Of a stretch of DNA of 64,000 bases, positions 25,602 to 33,749 are shown piece by piece. Both the position numbers and the translations under genes were made by a program. The number at the start of each line of letters is the position of its first letter. Position 1 is the first letter of the stretch. The notes beneath the pieces were generated by a model. The model ran no database searches. It saw only the letters and a list, made by a program, of their open reading frames with translations, and was not told where the DNA came from. This DNA comes from MGBC124762 sp048201935 (GTDB lineage: Bacteria; Bacillota; Clostridia; Oscillospirales; Oscillospiraceae), in NCBI GenBank assembly GCA_048201935.1, contig DBFBGR010000011.1, forward strand, positions 205,184 to 269,183, written 5' to 3'.

Positions 25602-25740
25602 GCATAGGCGGGCCGGGGGCGATGGAGCGGCGACAGGGCAAAAACAGGCGAACGCCGCAGGCGTGAGCGGCATTTTGCCCGCGCAGCCGCGAAGCGACCC
25701 CGAGAAGCTCGCCCAATGCGAACGTGACAGCCTGATAGAA
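25592..25740 (+). ncRNA. Structured RNA element, copy B (candidate ncRNA family)
   Basis: Second copy of the element seen after spoVT. Pairings: GCAT (25602-25605) with ATGC (25716-25719); GGCGGGC (25607-25613) with GCTCGCC (25707-25713); CGGGG (25614-25618) with CCCCG (25698-25702); GCGGC (25627-25631) with GCCGC (25686-25690); GGGCAAAA (25636-25643) with TTTTGCCC (25673-25680); apical ACGCC-GCA-GGCGT (25652-25664). Many paired positions differ from copy A while remaining paired. Here it forms the 5' region of the ATP-grasp mRNA, which would allow a cis-regulatory role; no terminator lies between it and the gene. Confidence 0.7.
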
Positions 25741-25755
25741 AGAAGGTTTCTACCA

Positions 25756-26946
25756 ATGAAAAACATGGTCTTCCTCTCGCCCAACTTCCCCACCAACTAC
25801 TGGCAGTTCTGCCGGGAGCTAAAAAACAACGGCCTCAACGTCCTTGGCGTGGGCGACGCGCCCTACGAGACCCTGGCCCCGGAGCTCAAAGACAGCTTGA
25901 GCGAGTACTACAGGGTGGACTCTCTGGAGGACTACGACCAGGTCTACCGGGCGGTGGCCTACTTCGCCTGGAAGTATGGGAAAATCGACTGGCTGGAGAG
26001 CAACAACGAGTACTGGCTGGAGCAAAACGCCGCGTTGCGGACGGATTTTCACATCGAAAGCGGCTTTCAGCTCCGTGATATGCCCCGGGTGAAGTTCAAG
26101 TCCGAGATGAAGAAATACTACGCCCAGGCGGGCATCCCCGCCGCCAGGTGGCATCTGGTCCAGGGCAAAAAGGACGCTATGGCCTTCATCAAGGAGGTGG
26201 GCTGGCCCGTCATCGTCAAGCCCGACAACGGCGTGGGGGCCAGCGACACCCACAAGCTCTCCAGCGAGCGGGAGCTGGACAAGTTTCTCAAGACAAAGCG
26301 GGATGTGCCCTACATCATGGAGGAGTTCGTCCACGCCGAGGTGAACTCCTACGACGCCATCATCGACTCCCAGGGCAACCCCATCTTTGAAACGGGCAAC
26401 ATCACCCCCATGTCCATCATGGACATCGTCAACGAGATGGACAACTCCATCTACTATATCCTCAAGGACCTGCCCGAGGACACCCGCGCCGCGGGTCGGG
26501 CGGCGGCGCGCGCCTGGGGCGTGAAGAGCCGGTTCGTCCACTTTGAGTTCTTCCGGCTCACAAAGGACCAGGCCGGCCTTGGCAAGAAGGGGCAGATCGT
26601 GGCCCTGGAGGTGAATATGCGCCCCTGCGGCGGCTTCACCCCGGACATGATGAACTTTGCCCACTCCACCAGCGTCTATAAGATCTGGGCGGATATGATC
26701 GCCTTTGACAAGGCTACCATCCCCGAGGGTGAGCACGCCTTTTGCGCCTTTGCCGGGCTTCGCGACGGCAAGGATTTTGTGCTTAGTCACGAGGATATTA
26801 TGAAAAAATACGGCGCGAACATCCGCATGGAGGGCCGTATGCCCGACGCGTTGGCCGACGCTATGGCCAACCGGATGTATATCGCCACCTTCCCCACCGA
26901 GGCCAAGCTCAAGGCCTTTTACCGGGATGTGCTGAAGACGAAGTAA
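25756..26946 (+). CDS. ATP-grasp family enzyme (carboxylate-amine/thiol ligase type)
   Basis: 396 residues from ATG 25756 (MKNMVFLSPNFPTNYWQFCR), with AGAAGG 9 nt upstream; the frame stays open further upstream but that part overlaps the esterase gene. A pre-ATP-grasp Rossmann-like domain is followed by the ATP-grasp fold: VIVKPDNGVGASDTHK (lysine and glycine-rich loop), IMEEFVHAEVNSYD and the metal-binding EVNMRPCGG. Members activate a carboxylate as an acyl-phosphate and join it to an amine or thiol. Substrate not predictable. Third gene of the esterase cluster, preceded by RNA element B and ended by a strong terminator. Confidence 0.87.
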   Translation: MKNMVFLSPNFPTNYWQFCRELKNNGLNVLGVGDAPYETLAPELKDSLSEYYRVDSLEDYDQVYRAVAYFAWKYGKIDWLESNNEYWLEQNAALRTDFHIESGFQLRDMPRVKFKSEMKKYYAQAGIPAARWHLVQGKKDAMAFIKEVGWPVIVKPDNGVGASDTHKLSSERELDKFLKTKRDVPYIMEEFVHAEVNSYDAIIDSQGNPIFETGNITPMSIMDIVNEMDNSIYYILKDLPEDTRAAGRAAARAWGVKSRFVHFEFFRLTKDQAGLGKKGQIVALEVNMRPCGGFTPDMMNFAHSTSVYKIWADMIAFDKATIPEGEHAFCAFAGLRDGKDFVLSHEDIMKKYGANIRMEGRMPDALADAMANRMYIATFPTEAKLKAFYRDVLKTK

Positions 26947-26962
26947 CAAGGCACAAGCAATC

Positions 26963-27001
26963 AAAACACCCTCTGTTGCGATAACAGAGGGTGTTTTTTG
27001 T
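26963..27001 (+). terminator. Terminator after the ATP-grasp gene
   Basis: Stem AACACCCTCTGTT with AACAGAGGGTGTT, loop GCGAT, then a T-run; the A-run on the left makes it usable for the convergent minus-strand gene as well. Confidence 0.92.
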
Positions 27002-27008
27002 TGAGAAT

Positions 27009-27665
27009 TTACGATTTGGAATCAATGGCGTGGCGGCGGCGACCGCCGCCGAGGAGCATATGGACCCCCAGGGCAACGATGAGCAGCGTTACGCCCAGGC
27101 CGGTGAGGACGCTCATCAAGGCGTAAAAGTCAGGGTCGCTGCCAAAGGTGGAAATCAGGGCCGACTGGAGCTGAAAAAGGGACACCATCGCCGCGGCCAG
27201 GCTCAGGTCCTTGGCGGCCAGGAGCACCGGGTCCTGGAGCCTTCGGTAGACTACGATGTTGCGGGTGGCGTTGATGACGGCGTAGAAGGTGTAGGCGGCC
27301 ACGGCGTAGATGAGGTAGCCGGGGTAGGAGATGACATGGCTTCGCCGGATGGTGAGCACGTACATCCCCGCCAGGGCCAACGTCAGCGCCAGCATGATAC
27401 CGCCCGTCACCTGGTAGCGCCGCCACCGCTGCCTTGGGGTGCCCACCCGTACGCCCCGCAGCAGCAAGAAGCGCATCAGCGCCAGCAGGAGGTAATAAAA
27501 GGCCAGCGTGCCCATCCAGGCCGAGCGGCCCAGCCAGCCGCTGAGGGCGTAGACCGCCGCCAGAGCGGCGTTGAGGGCCAGGTTGAGGTAGAGCGTCGCC
27601 GTGGCCCGTTGGCGGCGGTCTGCCCGGCGATAGGCCCCTACTGCCTGCCGGACCCAGTCCTTCAC
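27009..27665 (-). CDS. Multi-pass membrane protein of unknown function
   Basis: 218 residues from a GTG at 27665 that overlaps the stop of the TetR gene (GTGA), so translation is coupled. About six hydrophobic helices (for example LYLNLALNAALAAVYALSG, MGTLAFYYLLLALMRFLLL, LTGLGVTLLIVALGVHMLL) with a basic N-terminus and a short basic tail. No catalytic motif recognised. As the last gene of a TetR-containing operon it is a candidate target or partner of that regulator. Confidence 0.75.
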   Translation of the reverse strand: MKDWVRQAVGAYRRADRRQRATATLYLNLALNAALAAVYALSGWLGRSAWMGTLAFYYLLLALMRFLLLRGVRVGTPRQRWRRYQVTGGIMLALTLALAGMYVLTIRRSHVISYPGYLIYAVAAYTFYAVINATRNIVVYRRLQDPVLLAAKDLSLAAAMVSLFQLQSALISTFGSDPDFYALMSVLTGLGVTLLIVALGVHMLLGGGRRRHAIDSKS

Positions 27666-28264
27666 AGCGTGAGCCCGCCCGAGCGGGGCAGGACGCAGTC
27701 CATGCACAGCCGGACGACACGCTCGATGGGGTCGGCGCAGTCGCTTTTCAGCCATTGGGAGACGATGGCCATAAGCCCGGCGATGTAGAAGGCGATGATA
27801 TAGGGCTGGTCCTCCTGGGGCAGGGCAAAGCGGCTGAGGATGGGGGAAAAGACGTTTTCAAACATGGCGGCGAAGGTGCCCTCGGCCCGCAGCGAGGCGG
27901 GCTTGTCCAGCGCCACCCGAAATAGCCGCCTGTTGTCCCGGACGAACTGGAAATAGGGTGTCAGGAACTCGGGAGTGATGAAGTTGAGCTCGCCCAGCTC
28001 CGCTGTGGCCAGACGATGAGCCACCAGGTCCTTATGGGCCGGGGTGAAGCGCTGGGCGCACTGTTCCTGGACGTAGGCGGTACACTCATCTAAGAGGTCG
28101 CCCACGGTCTCGTAGTGGAGGTAGAAGGTGGAGCGGTGGACCCCGGCGGTCTGGCACAGCTCCTTGACGGTGATGTATTCTAAGTCCTTGCGCTCCAACA
28201 GCTCCAGCAACGCCTGGTCCATGCGCTGGGCGGTGCGCTGGTATTTGCTTGGGCTCTGGTCCAC
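27662..28264 (-). CDS. TetR/AcrR-family transcriptional regulator
   Basis: 200 residues from a GTG at 28264 with AAGGAGG 9 nt upstream. The N-terminal helix-turn-helix (ITVKELCQTAGVHRSTFYLHY) is typical of the TetR group with an all-helical ligand-binding C-terminal domain (IAFYIAGLMAIVSQWLKSD). Second gene of a three-gene operon with two membrane proteins. Ligand unknown. Confidence 0.9.
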   Translation of the reverse strand: MDQSPSKYQRTAQRMDQALLELLERKDLEYITVKELCQTAGVHRSTFYLHYETVGDLLDECTAYVQEQCAQRFTPAHKDLVAHRLATAELGELNFITPEFLTPYFQFVRDNRRLFRVALDKPASLRAEGTFAAMFENVFSPILSRFALPQEDQPYIIAFYIAGLMAIVSQWLKSDCADPIERVVRLCMDCVLPRSGGLTL

Positions 28265-28285
28265 GGCGGGGACCTCCTTCCCGGT

Positions 28286-28639
28286 CTATTCTTTCTCCTG
28301 GGCGATCTCGTTGGCCAGGCGGATGATGTCGCCGGCGTACTTGTCCTTGCCCTGCTGGAGCAGCTTGCGGTAGATGGGGTAGTTAACGCCTACGCCCACC
28401 ATGCCCACAAGGCCCACGACAATGCCCAGGGCCATGTAGGCCCCGCCCCCCAGCACGCCCATGGCCAGGCACAGCCCCGTGCCAAAGACCAGGGTGGCGG
28501 CGATGCCGAAGGTGTAGGCGAAGATCTCCGCGGGGCGCTTGGCGCGGCGGTCCAGCTTCTTCAGGGCCACCACCTTGGACGCGCTCTTCTTGGAATACTG
28601 GTTGACAATGTTCTCGGCGTAAATTTTGTCGGTGTTCAT
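28286..28639 (-). CDS. Small two-helix membrane protein of unknown function
   Basis: 117 residues. A charged N-terminal segment (residues 1-35), two hydrophobic helices (FGIAATLVFGTGLCLAMGVL and YMALGIVVGLVGMVGVGVNY) and a charged C-terminal helix. Ends 21 nt before the TetR start, so it is the first gene of that operon. Not recognised beyond this; may belong to a widespread Clostridial family of short membrane proteins. Confidence 0.75.
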   Translation of the reverse strand: MNTDKIYAENIVNQYSKKSASKVVALKKLDRRAKRPAEIFAYTFGIAATLVFGTGLCLAMGVLGGGAYMALGIVVGLVGMVGVGVNYPIYRKLLQQGKDKYAGDIIRLANEIAQEKE

Positions 28640-28731
28640 TTTTCGTTCCTCCTTCGCTTTGATGGCCCTATTGTACTGAAAAAGGCGGTCTGAGGGAACG
28701 ACACGGTATTGAAAAATGTCGATTTGCGAAA

Positions 28732-28768
28732 AAACGCCCGGTCTTGGGAGAGACCGGACGTTTTTTGT
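28732..28768 (-). terminator. Terminator of the amino-acid ABC transporter operon
   Basis: CCGGTCT / AGACCGG stem with flanking A- and T-runs (plus-strand view AAAAACG... CGTTTTTT), just after the ATPase stop. Confidence 0.88.
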
Positions 28769-28770
28769 GT

Positions 28771-29532
<762 letters not shown>

Positions 29533-29544
29533 GTTTTCTCCCCC

Positions 29545-30222
29545 TTACTTGAAGTAGTCCAGCTTCTTCTCCACCCAGCCGAAGAGCAGGGTGAGCAGGC
29601 CGCTGAACGCCAAAAAGTACACGCCGGTGAAAAAGATGGGCCACATGAGCCCGGAGTAGCCGTGGGAGGTCTTGAAAAACGCCTTGCCCGCCCAGATGAT
29701 CTCCTGGACGGAGATGACGTTGGCCAGGGAGGTGTCCTTCACCAAGGTGATGATCTCGTTGGACATGGGGGGCACGATGCGCTTGACCATCTGTAGCAGG
29801 GTGACCTTGAAAAAGATCTGCCGCTTCGTCATGCCCAGCACCAGCCCTGCTTCCTGCTGGCCCACGGGGATGGACTGGATGCCGCCGCGGTAAATTTCCG
29901 AGAAGTAGCAGGCGTAGTTGATGACGAACATGATGGCCGCCGCCATGAACCGCCCGGCAGTGCCCGCGGGCCAGGGAGAGCCGCTCTCCAGCAGCATACC
30001 GGGGATAAAGAAGATGATGTACAGTTGGAGCATCAGCGGCGTGCCCCGGATGATCCAGACCACCGTCCGGGTCAGCCAGCGCAGCGGCGAAAAACGGCAC
30101 ATAGAACCAAAGGCGATGACCAGCCCCAGGGGCATGGCTCCCAGCAGCGTGACAAAAAACAGCGACAGATTGGACAAAAAGCCCGTGTTCAACGCGCCTA
30201 CAACAGTGGTGAACTGCTCCAC
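29545..30222 (-). CDS. Polar amino-acid ABC transporter, permease subunit
   Basis: 225 residues, with about five membrane helices and the HisM/GlnP-family EAA loop (QQEAGLVLGMTKRQIFFKV) that docks the ATPase. RGTPLMLQLYIIFF is a diagnostic family motif. Separated from the binding-protein gene by a hairpin that probably lowers its expression relative to that protein. Confidence 0.95.
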   Translation of the reverse strand: MEQFTTVVGALNTGFLSNLSLFFVTLLGAMPLGLVIAFGSMCRFSPLRWLTRTVVWIIRGTPLMLQLYIIFFIPGMLLESGSPWPAGTAGRFMAAAIMFVINYACYFSEIYRGGIQSIPVGQQEAGLVLGMTKRQIFFKVTLLQMVKRIVPPMSNEIITLVKDTSLANVISVQEIIWAGKAFFKTSHGYSGLMWPIFFTGVYFLAFSGLLTLLFGWVEKKLDYFK

Positions 30223-30250
30223 AGTGGGACACGCCTCCCTTCAGATGACA

Positions 30251-30283
30251 GGAAAAAGCAGAGGGCGAGGCCCCTGCTTTTTC
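30251..30283 (-). terminator. Intercistronic hairpin between binding protein and permease genes
   Basis: On the minus strand GGAAAAAGCAG...CTGCTTTTTCC forms a strong stem ending in a T-run. Partial termination here is a common way to make binding protein in excess over membrane subunits. Confidence 0.75.
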
Positions 30284-30309
30284 CGTGGTTTTGTTCGGTT
30301 GGACCTTGC

Positions 30310-31170
30310 TTACTTCTGCTCGATGAGGGCGGCCTGGACACCGTAGGTCTCGGCCACGGCCTGCATGGTGCCGTCGGCATAGGTGGTCTTAAAGAACTCG
30401 TTGAGCGCCTCGGCCAGGTCGGAGCCCTTGCGGAAGCCCACGCCATACTGCTCGGCGTTGAGGCCCACGGTGTAGGTCAGATCGGCAAAGCCGGTGCCCT
30501 CGCCCACCATGGCGGCGGCCATCAAAGAGTCGATGACGGCGGCGTCAGCGGTGCCCGCCTTCACCTCCATCAGGGCGGTGGCCTGGTCCTGGACGGGAGT
30601 ATAGCTGGCGCCGATGGCGTCCAGCTGCTCCTGGCCGGCGGAGCCGTTTTCCACGGCGAAGGCCAGGTCCTTCACGCTGTCCACGTCCTGGTACTGGTCG
30701 GCCACGTCGGCCTTGACGATGACCACCTGGGCGTTGTCGCAGTAGGCGTTGGAGCACTCCATGGCGGCCTTCACGTCGTCGGTGAGGGTCATGCCGTTCC
30801 ACACCACGTCCACGGTCTTGCTCTCCAGCTCCATGACCTTGGCGTCCCAGTCGGTGATGATCTGGAATTGGGGCGTCACGCCCAGGCTTTCGGCAAACTT
30901 CACCGCCATGTCGGCGTCAAAGCCGATCCACTCGCCGTTGGCATCCTGGTAGTCCATGGGGGCGAAGTCGGTGATGCCGATGACCAGGGTGCCCTTGTCC
31001 TGGACGTAGGCCAGGTCGGAGTCGGCGGCGGGGGTGTCGGTAGCGGGGGTATCGGTGGCGGGAACATCGCTGGCCGGGGCCTGGGTGGCGGGGTCGGCGT
31101 CGTTGCCGCCGCAGGCAGCCAGGGCGAAGACCATCAGCATAGCAAGCAACAGGGAAATAACTCTTTTCAT
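30310..31170 (-). CDS. Polar amino-acid ABC transporter, substrate-binding lipoprotein
   Basis: 286 residues from ATG 31170 (AGGAGG 9 nt upstream). Lipoprotein signal MKRVISLLLAMLMVFALAAC with the lipobox Cys at about 20, then a low-complexity Pro/Thr/Asp linker (ATQAPASDVPATDTPATDTP) and a SBP_bac_3 domain (GTLVIGITDFAPMDYQDANG, GFDADMAVKFAESLG). Captures the amino acid outside the cell for the downstream permease and ATPase. Confidence 0.94.
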   Translation of the reverse strand: MKRVISLLLAMLMVFALAACGGNDADPATQAPASDVPATDTPATDTPAADSDLAYVQDKGTLVIGITDFAPMDYQDANGEWIGFDADMAVKFAESLGVTPQFQIITDWDAKVMELESKTVDVVWNGMTLTDDVKAAMECSNAYCDNAQVVIVKADVADQYQDVDSVKDLAFAVENGSAGQEQLDAIGASYTPVQDQATALMEVKAGTADAAVIDSLMAAAMVGEGTGFADLTYTVGLNAEQYGVGFRKGSDLAEALNEFFKTTYADGTMQAVAETYGVQAALIEQK

Positions 31171-31207
31171 GGTATGTATCCTCCTAAACGGGTTTTTCAA
31201 CTTTAGT

Positions 31208-31236
31208 ATGGTAACACGCTAATGCGAAATTGTAAA
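31208..31236 (-). promoter_or_regulatory. Sigma-A promoter of the amino-acid ABC operon
   Basis: Minus strand: TTTACA (31236-31231), 17-bp spacer, TACCAT (31213-31208), about 40 bp upstream of the binding-protein start. Confidence 0.6.
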
Positions 31237-31261
31237 GAGGCAATTTGCCAAAAAAGCATAA

Positions 31262-31292
31262 AAAAAACAGGCACCCCAGTTGGGGCACCTGT
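31262..31292 (-). terminator. Terminator of the HPr-like gene
   Basis: Minus strand: ACAGGTGCCCC-AACT-GGGGTGCCTGT, a perfect 11-bp stem followed by a run of T. Confidence 0.93.
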
Positions 31293-31309
31293 CTGCTCGG
31301 TGACCGGGT

Positions 31310-31531
31310 TTAGCCGATCTTCTCGAGGAACTTCCCGAAGCGCTTGGGGTCGGCGTGGTCGTCGGCGGACACAGCCACCTTCTGGCCGATCAAAGAGTAG
31401 AGACCCAGCAGGCTGCGGGCGTCCAGGATCACGGTGCTGGTGACCAGGGAGATATCGTAGGGCTCCTGGCTGGCCAGCTCGCTGAGCTTCTGGACCTGAG
31501 CGGGGGTCTTGATGTCGATTTCCTTCATCAT
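31310..31531 (-). CDS. HPr-fold protein lacking the phosphorylatable histidine
   Basis: 73 residues (ATG 31531, or ATG 31528 one codon later). The C-terminal two thirds (SLVTSTVILDARSLLGLYSL, IGQKVAVSADD) align with HPr strands and the regulatory-serine helix region of PTS HPr. The N-terminal active-site loop, normally GIHARPA, is replaced by DIKTPAQVQKLSELA with no His. It therefore cannot carry phosphate from enzyme I in the usual way. Possible roles are a regulatory Crh-like or structural protein; this is inference. Own promoter and terminator, so monocistronic; ribosome-binding site is weak. Confidence 0.7.
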   Translation of the reverse strand: MMKEIDIKTPAQVQKLSELASQEPYDISLVTSTVILDARSLLGLYSLIGQKVAVSADDHADPKRFGKFLEKIG

Positions 31532-31623
31532 AGCAGTTCAAACCTAACCTTTCTGACGGTGGCACGCTTGCGCGGCGTGCCGGGGTGGATGGGAACTCCA
31601 GGACGCTTCCTGAAGTTGCCCAC

Positions 31624-31652
31624 ATTCTAGCAGTCCTTTGGCCTGCCGTCAA
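31624..31652 (-). promoter_or_regulatory. Sigma-A promoter of the HPr-like gene
   Basis: Minus strand: TTGACG (31652-31647), 17-bp spacer, TAGAAT (31629-31624). It leaves a 5' leader of about 85 nt containing a GGCACGCCGCGCAAGCGTGCC hairpin. Confidence 0.7.
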
Positions 31653-31707
31653 GCTCGAAATTCATCAAATGGCACAAAAACTTTAGCGGAAACTTATGCA
31701 ACTTGAC

Positions 31708-31749
31708 CAAAAAGAGGGGCGCGGGACCGGTTTGACCGGCTCTGCACCC
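31708..31749 (-). terminator. Probable terminator of the antiporter gene
   Basis: Minus strand: GGGTGC-AGA-GCCGGT / ACCGGT-CCC-GCGCCC stem followed by CTCTTTTTGG. Confidence 0.65.
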
Positions 31750-31774
31750 TTTTTTGACCAGGGCTTGCCCGGGC

Positions 31775-32797
31775 TCAGGCCCCGGTGAAGAGGAAAACGC
31801 AGTAGGCGGCGTAGGTGCACAGCAACGCCGCGCCCTGCCAGCGGTAGAGCTTCTGGCGCACCAGAGCGGGGAGGGTAAGGGCCACCATGACCCCCAGCAT
31901 CAGGGGGATGTCCACGGTCATAGCGGTGGCGGCGGCGGATTCCAGGGTGAAGGGGCAGATGACGGTGGCCGCGCCCGACACCAGCACCAGGTTGAAGAGG
32001 TTGGCCCCGATGATGTTGCCAAGGCTCAGGGCCCCGTGGCCCTTCATGAGGGCGGTGATGGCGGTGACCAGCTCCGGGAGGGAGGTGCCCAGGGCCACCA
32101 GAGTCAGGGCGATGACGCTGTCGGGCACGCCCACGGCCCGGGCCAGGATGGTGGTGTTGCCAACCAACTGCCGGGCTCCCAGGGCGATGACCAGGGCCCC
32201 CACGATGAGCATGACCACGTCCCGGCCCACCGTGCCCTGGGGCTGGGTTTTTACGCTGTCAGACGTGGCCTGCGCCTTCAAAGTCCCGCTCTGGCGCTTC
32301 ATCTGGACCACGGTGACCACCATGTAGATGACGAACATCAAGAGCAGGGTCACGCCGCTGAGGCGGCTGAAGCCCCCCATGAGGTAGGCGGTGGCCACGT
32401 AGTAGGCGGCGGCGGCGAAGAAGGCCGCCGTGGGCAGGGCAAAGGTCCTGCGGTCCACGGTGGCGGGCTTGACCACCAGGGTGATGGCGGCGATGAGAGC
32501 GGTGTTGCAGATGATGGAGCCGATGGCGTTGCCAAAGGCGATGGAGCCGTTGCCCGCCATAGCCCCCTGGGCGGAGACCATCACCTCGGGAAGGGTGGTG
32601 CCGATGGACACCACCGTGGCCCCGATGAGCAGCTCCGGCATCCCAAAGCGGTGGGCGATGGACTGGGCCGCGTCCACGAACCAGTCGCCCCCCTTGATAA
32701 GCAGGAAAAAGCCCACAACAAAGAAGGCGGCGTTGGCCCAGATGGGCAAATGCAAGCCCTCCACGTTCCCCAAAACTACGTCCACGATCTGCTGCAT
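31775..32797 (-). CDS. CaCA-family cation antiporter (YrbG-like), riboswitch controlled
   Basis: 340 residues with about ten membrane helices in two inverted halves. Both alpha repeats are present: SIGTTLPEVMVSAQGA with GNAIGSIICN, and ALGTSLPELVTAITAL with GNIIGANLFN, whose acidic residues bind the cation. Family members exchange Ca2+ (or other divalent ions) for Na+ or H+. The yybP-ykoY Mn2+ riboswitch upstream suggests that this one exports Mn2+ or is induced to relieve Mn2+ stress; this is inference. AAAGGA lies about 10 nt before the ATG. Confidence 0.92.
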   Translation of the reverse strand: MQQIVDVVLGNVEGLHLPIWANAAFFVVGFFLLIKGGDWFVDAAQSIAHRFGMPELLIGATVVSIGTTLPEVMVSAQGAMAGNGSIAFGNAIGSIICNTALIAAITLVVKPATVDRRTFALPTAAFFAAAAYYVATAYLMGGFSRLSGVTLLLMFVIYMVVTVVQMKRQSGTLKAQATSDSVKTQPQGTVGRDVVMLIVGALVIALGARQLVGNTTILARAVGVPDSVIALTLVALGTSLPELVTAITALMKGHGALSLGNIIGANLFNLVLVSGAATVICPFTLESAAATAMTVDIPLMLGVMVALTLPALVRQKLYRWQGAALLCTYAAYCVFLFTGA

Positions 32798-32832
32798 GTT
32801 TCAAACTTCCTTTCTCTCCTTGAAATAGCAAG

Positions 32833-33002
32833 AGCCCAGGTACGGCGCGGGGCCGTACCTGGGCACGTTTGAACAAGTTGTGCTCACGTAGGCTTTGCGG
32901 CGTACGTGAGTCTCGCAGTTTCAAGTAAGCCAGACCGCCAAGGCGGCCATGCATGTTGAACTTACTCCGCGCCGACATTCGGCGCGCTTGCTACTCCCTC
33001 AC
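32833..33002 (-). promoter_or_regulatory. yybP-ykoY manganese riboswitch with expression platform
   Basis: Reading the minus strand: GTGAGGGAGTAGC (33002-32990) and GCGAGACTCAC (32916-32906) close P1. Between them are a GCGCGCCG/CGGCGCG hairpin, the conserved AAGTTCAACATGCAT metal-site strand and GGCCGCC...GGCGGTCTGGCTT, all hallmarks of the Mn2+-sensing aptamer. Downstream CTCACGTA...TACGTGAG competes with P1, and a 13-bp hairpin GCCCAGGTACGGC/GCCGTACCTGGGC follows. The latter lacks a T-run, so control may be translational or by a weak terminator. Confidence 0.9.
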
Positions 33003-33018
33003 AGGATCTGCGAGAGGT

Positions 33019-33047
33019 ACTTTACCATATTTCGCCCGGCCTGTCAA
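33019..33047 (-). promoter_or_regulatory. Sigma-A promoter of the riboswitch-antiporter unit
   Basis: Minus strand: TTGACA (33047-33042), 17-bp spacer, TAAAGT (33024-33019), just upstream of the aptamer. Confidence 0.7.
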
Positions 33048-33063
33048 GCCCTAGGGCCTTCGC

Positions 33064-33738
33064 TCAGACCGCGTAGAAGAGGGCCAACAGCTCGTCGGTC
33101 ATGTCCGTATTCACGCTGGTGCAGGTGACGGTGGCGATATGTAGACCCAGGGGAATGTACACCTGCTTTTGGTAGAGCTCCACATCTCCCACGGTGGTCA
33201 CCATAGAGACCGCCTTGTGGGTCTCGTCCAGGAAGGTGGCGTCCGTCTTCTGGCAGGTCACCGTGGCCGCGGGGGCATAGGCGCTGTTCAGGGCCTGCTC
33301 CAAGACGGGCAGCATGCTGTCCACCAGCTCTTCCTCGTCGGTCAGTTTGACCGCGCTGCCCACCAGCGCGCCAAGCTTTTGCACCTGTACGTTGATGTTT
33401 TTCAAGCCGTCGGTGGTGTAGACGTAGAGGTCGGTGAAGGTCTCCACATCGCTGAGGTCCAGACCGGTCTCGGCTTCGTCAAGCAGCTCCATGGCAGTGC
33501 CGAAGGTGGCGGCGATCTCCTCGTCGGAGGCAAAGGTCCAGTCGTCGTCCAGGGTACAGCCCAGACCCAGCGTGGCGTTGGTGTAGGTCTTGTCCTCCAC
33601 GGCGCCGGACTGGAAGAGGGTGCTCTCTACCTTGGGTTCGTCGCTGGGGGCGGGCGGGGGCGTTTCCCCGCCGCACCCGGCCAGCAGGGTCAGACACAGC
33701 GTCAGGGCCAGAGCCCCGGCCAGCATTCTCTCTTTCAT
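33064..33738 (-). CDS. Lipoprotein of unknown function
   Basis: 224 residues. Lipoprotein signal MKERMLAGALALTLCLTLLAGC (lipobox LAGC, Cys 22), a Pro/Ser/Glu-rich linker and a globular domain beginning TYTNATLGLGCTLDDDWTFA. That pattern resembles small extracytoplasmic proteins that describe a pre-existing cell value (PsbP-like fold) but is not a firm match. Separated by only 11 nt from the upstream SDR gene, so probably read from the same transcript. Function not recognised. Confidence 0.75.
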   Translation of the reverse strand: MKERMLAGALALTLCLTLLAGCGGETPPPAPSDEPKVESTLFQSGAVEDKTYTNATLGLGCTLDDDWTFASDEEIAATFGTAMELLDEAETGLDLSDVETFTDLYVYTTDGLKNINVQVQKLGALVGSAVKLTDEEELVDSMLPVLEQALNSAYAPAATVTCQKTDATFLDETHKAVSMVTTVGDVELYQKQVYIPLGLHIATVTCTSVNTDMTDELLALFYAV

Positions 33739-33749
33739 GGCCCTGTCCC

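Noticed and set aside
25620..25680. c-di-GMP-I riboswitch in element B (because of CGACAGGGCAAAA)
   Set aside because: The conserved GACGCAAAGCC and GGUAGCGGG blocks and the three-helix layout of that riboswitch are missing.
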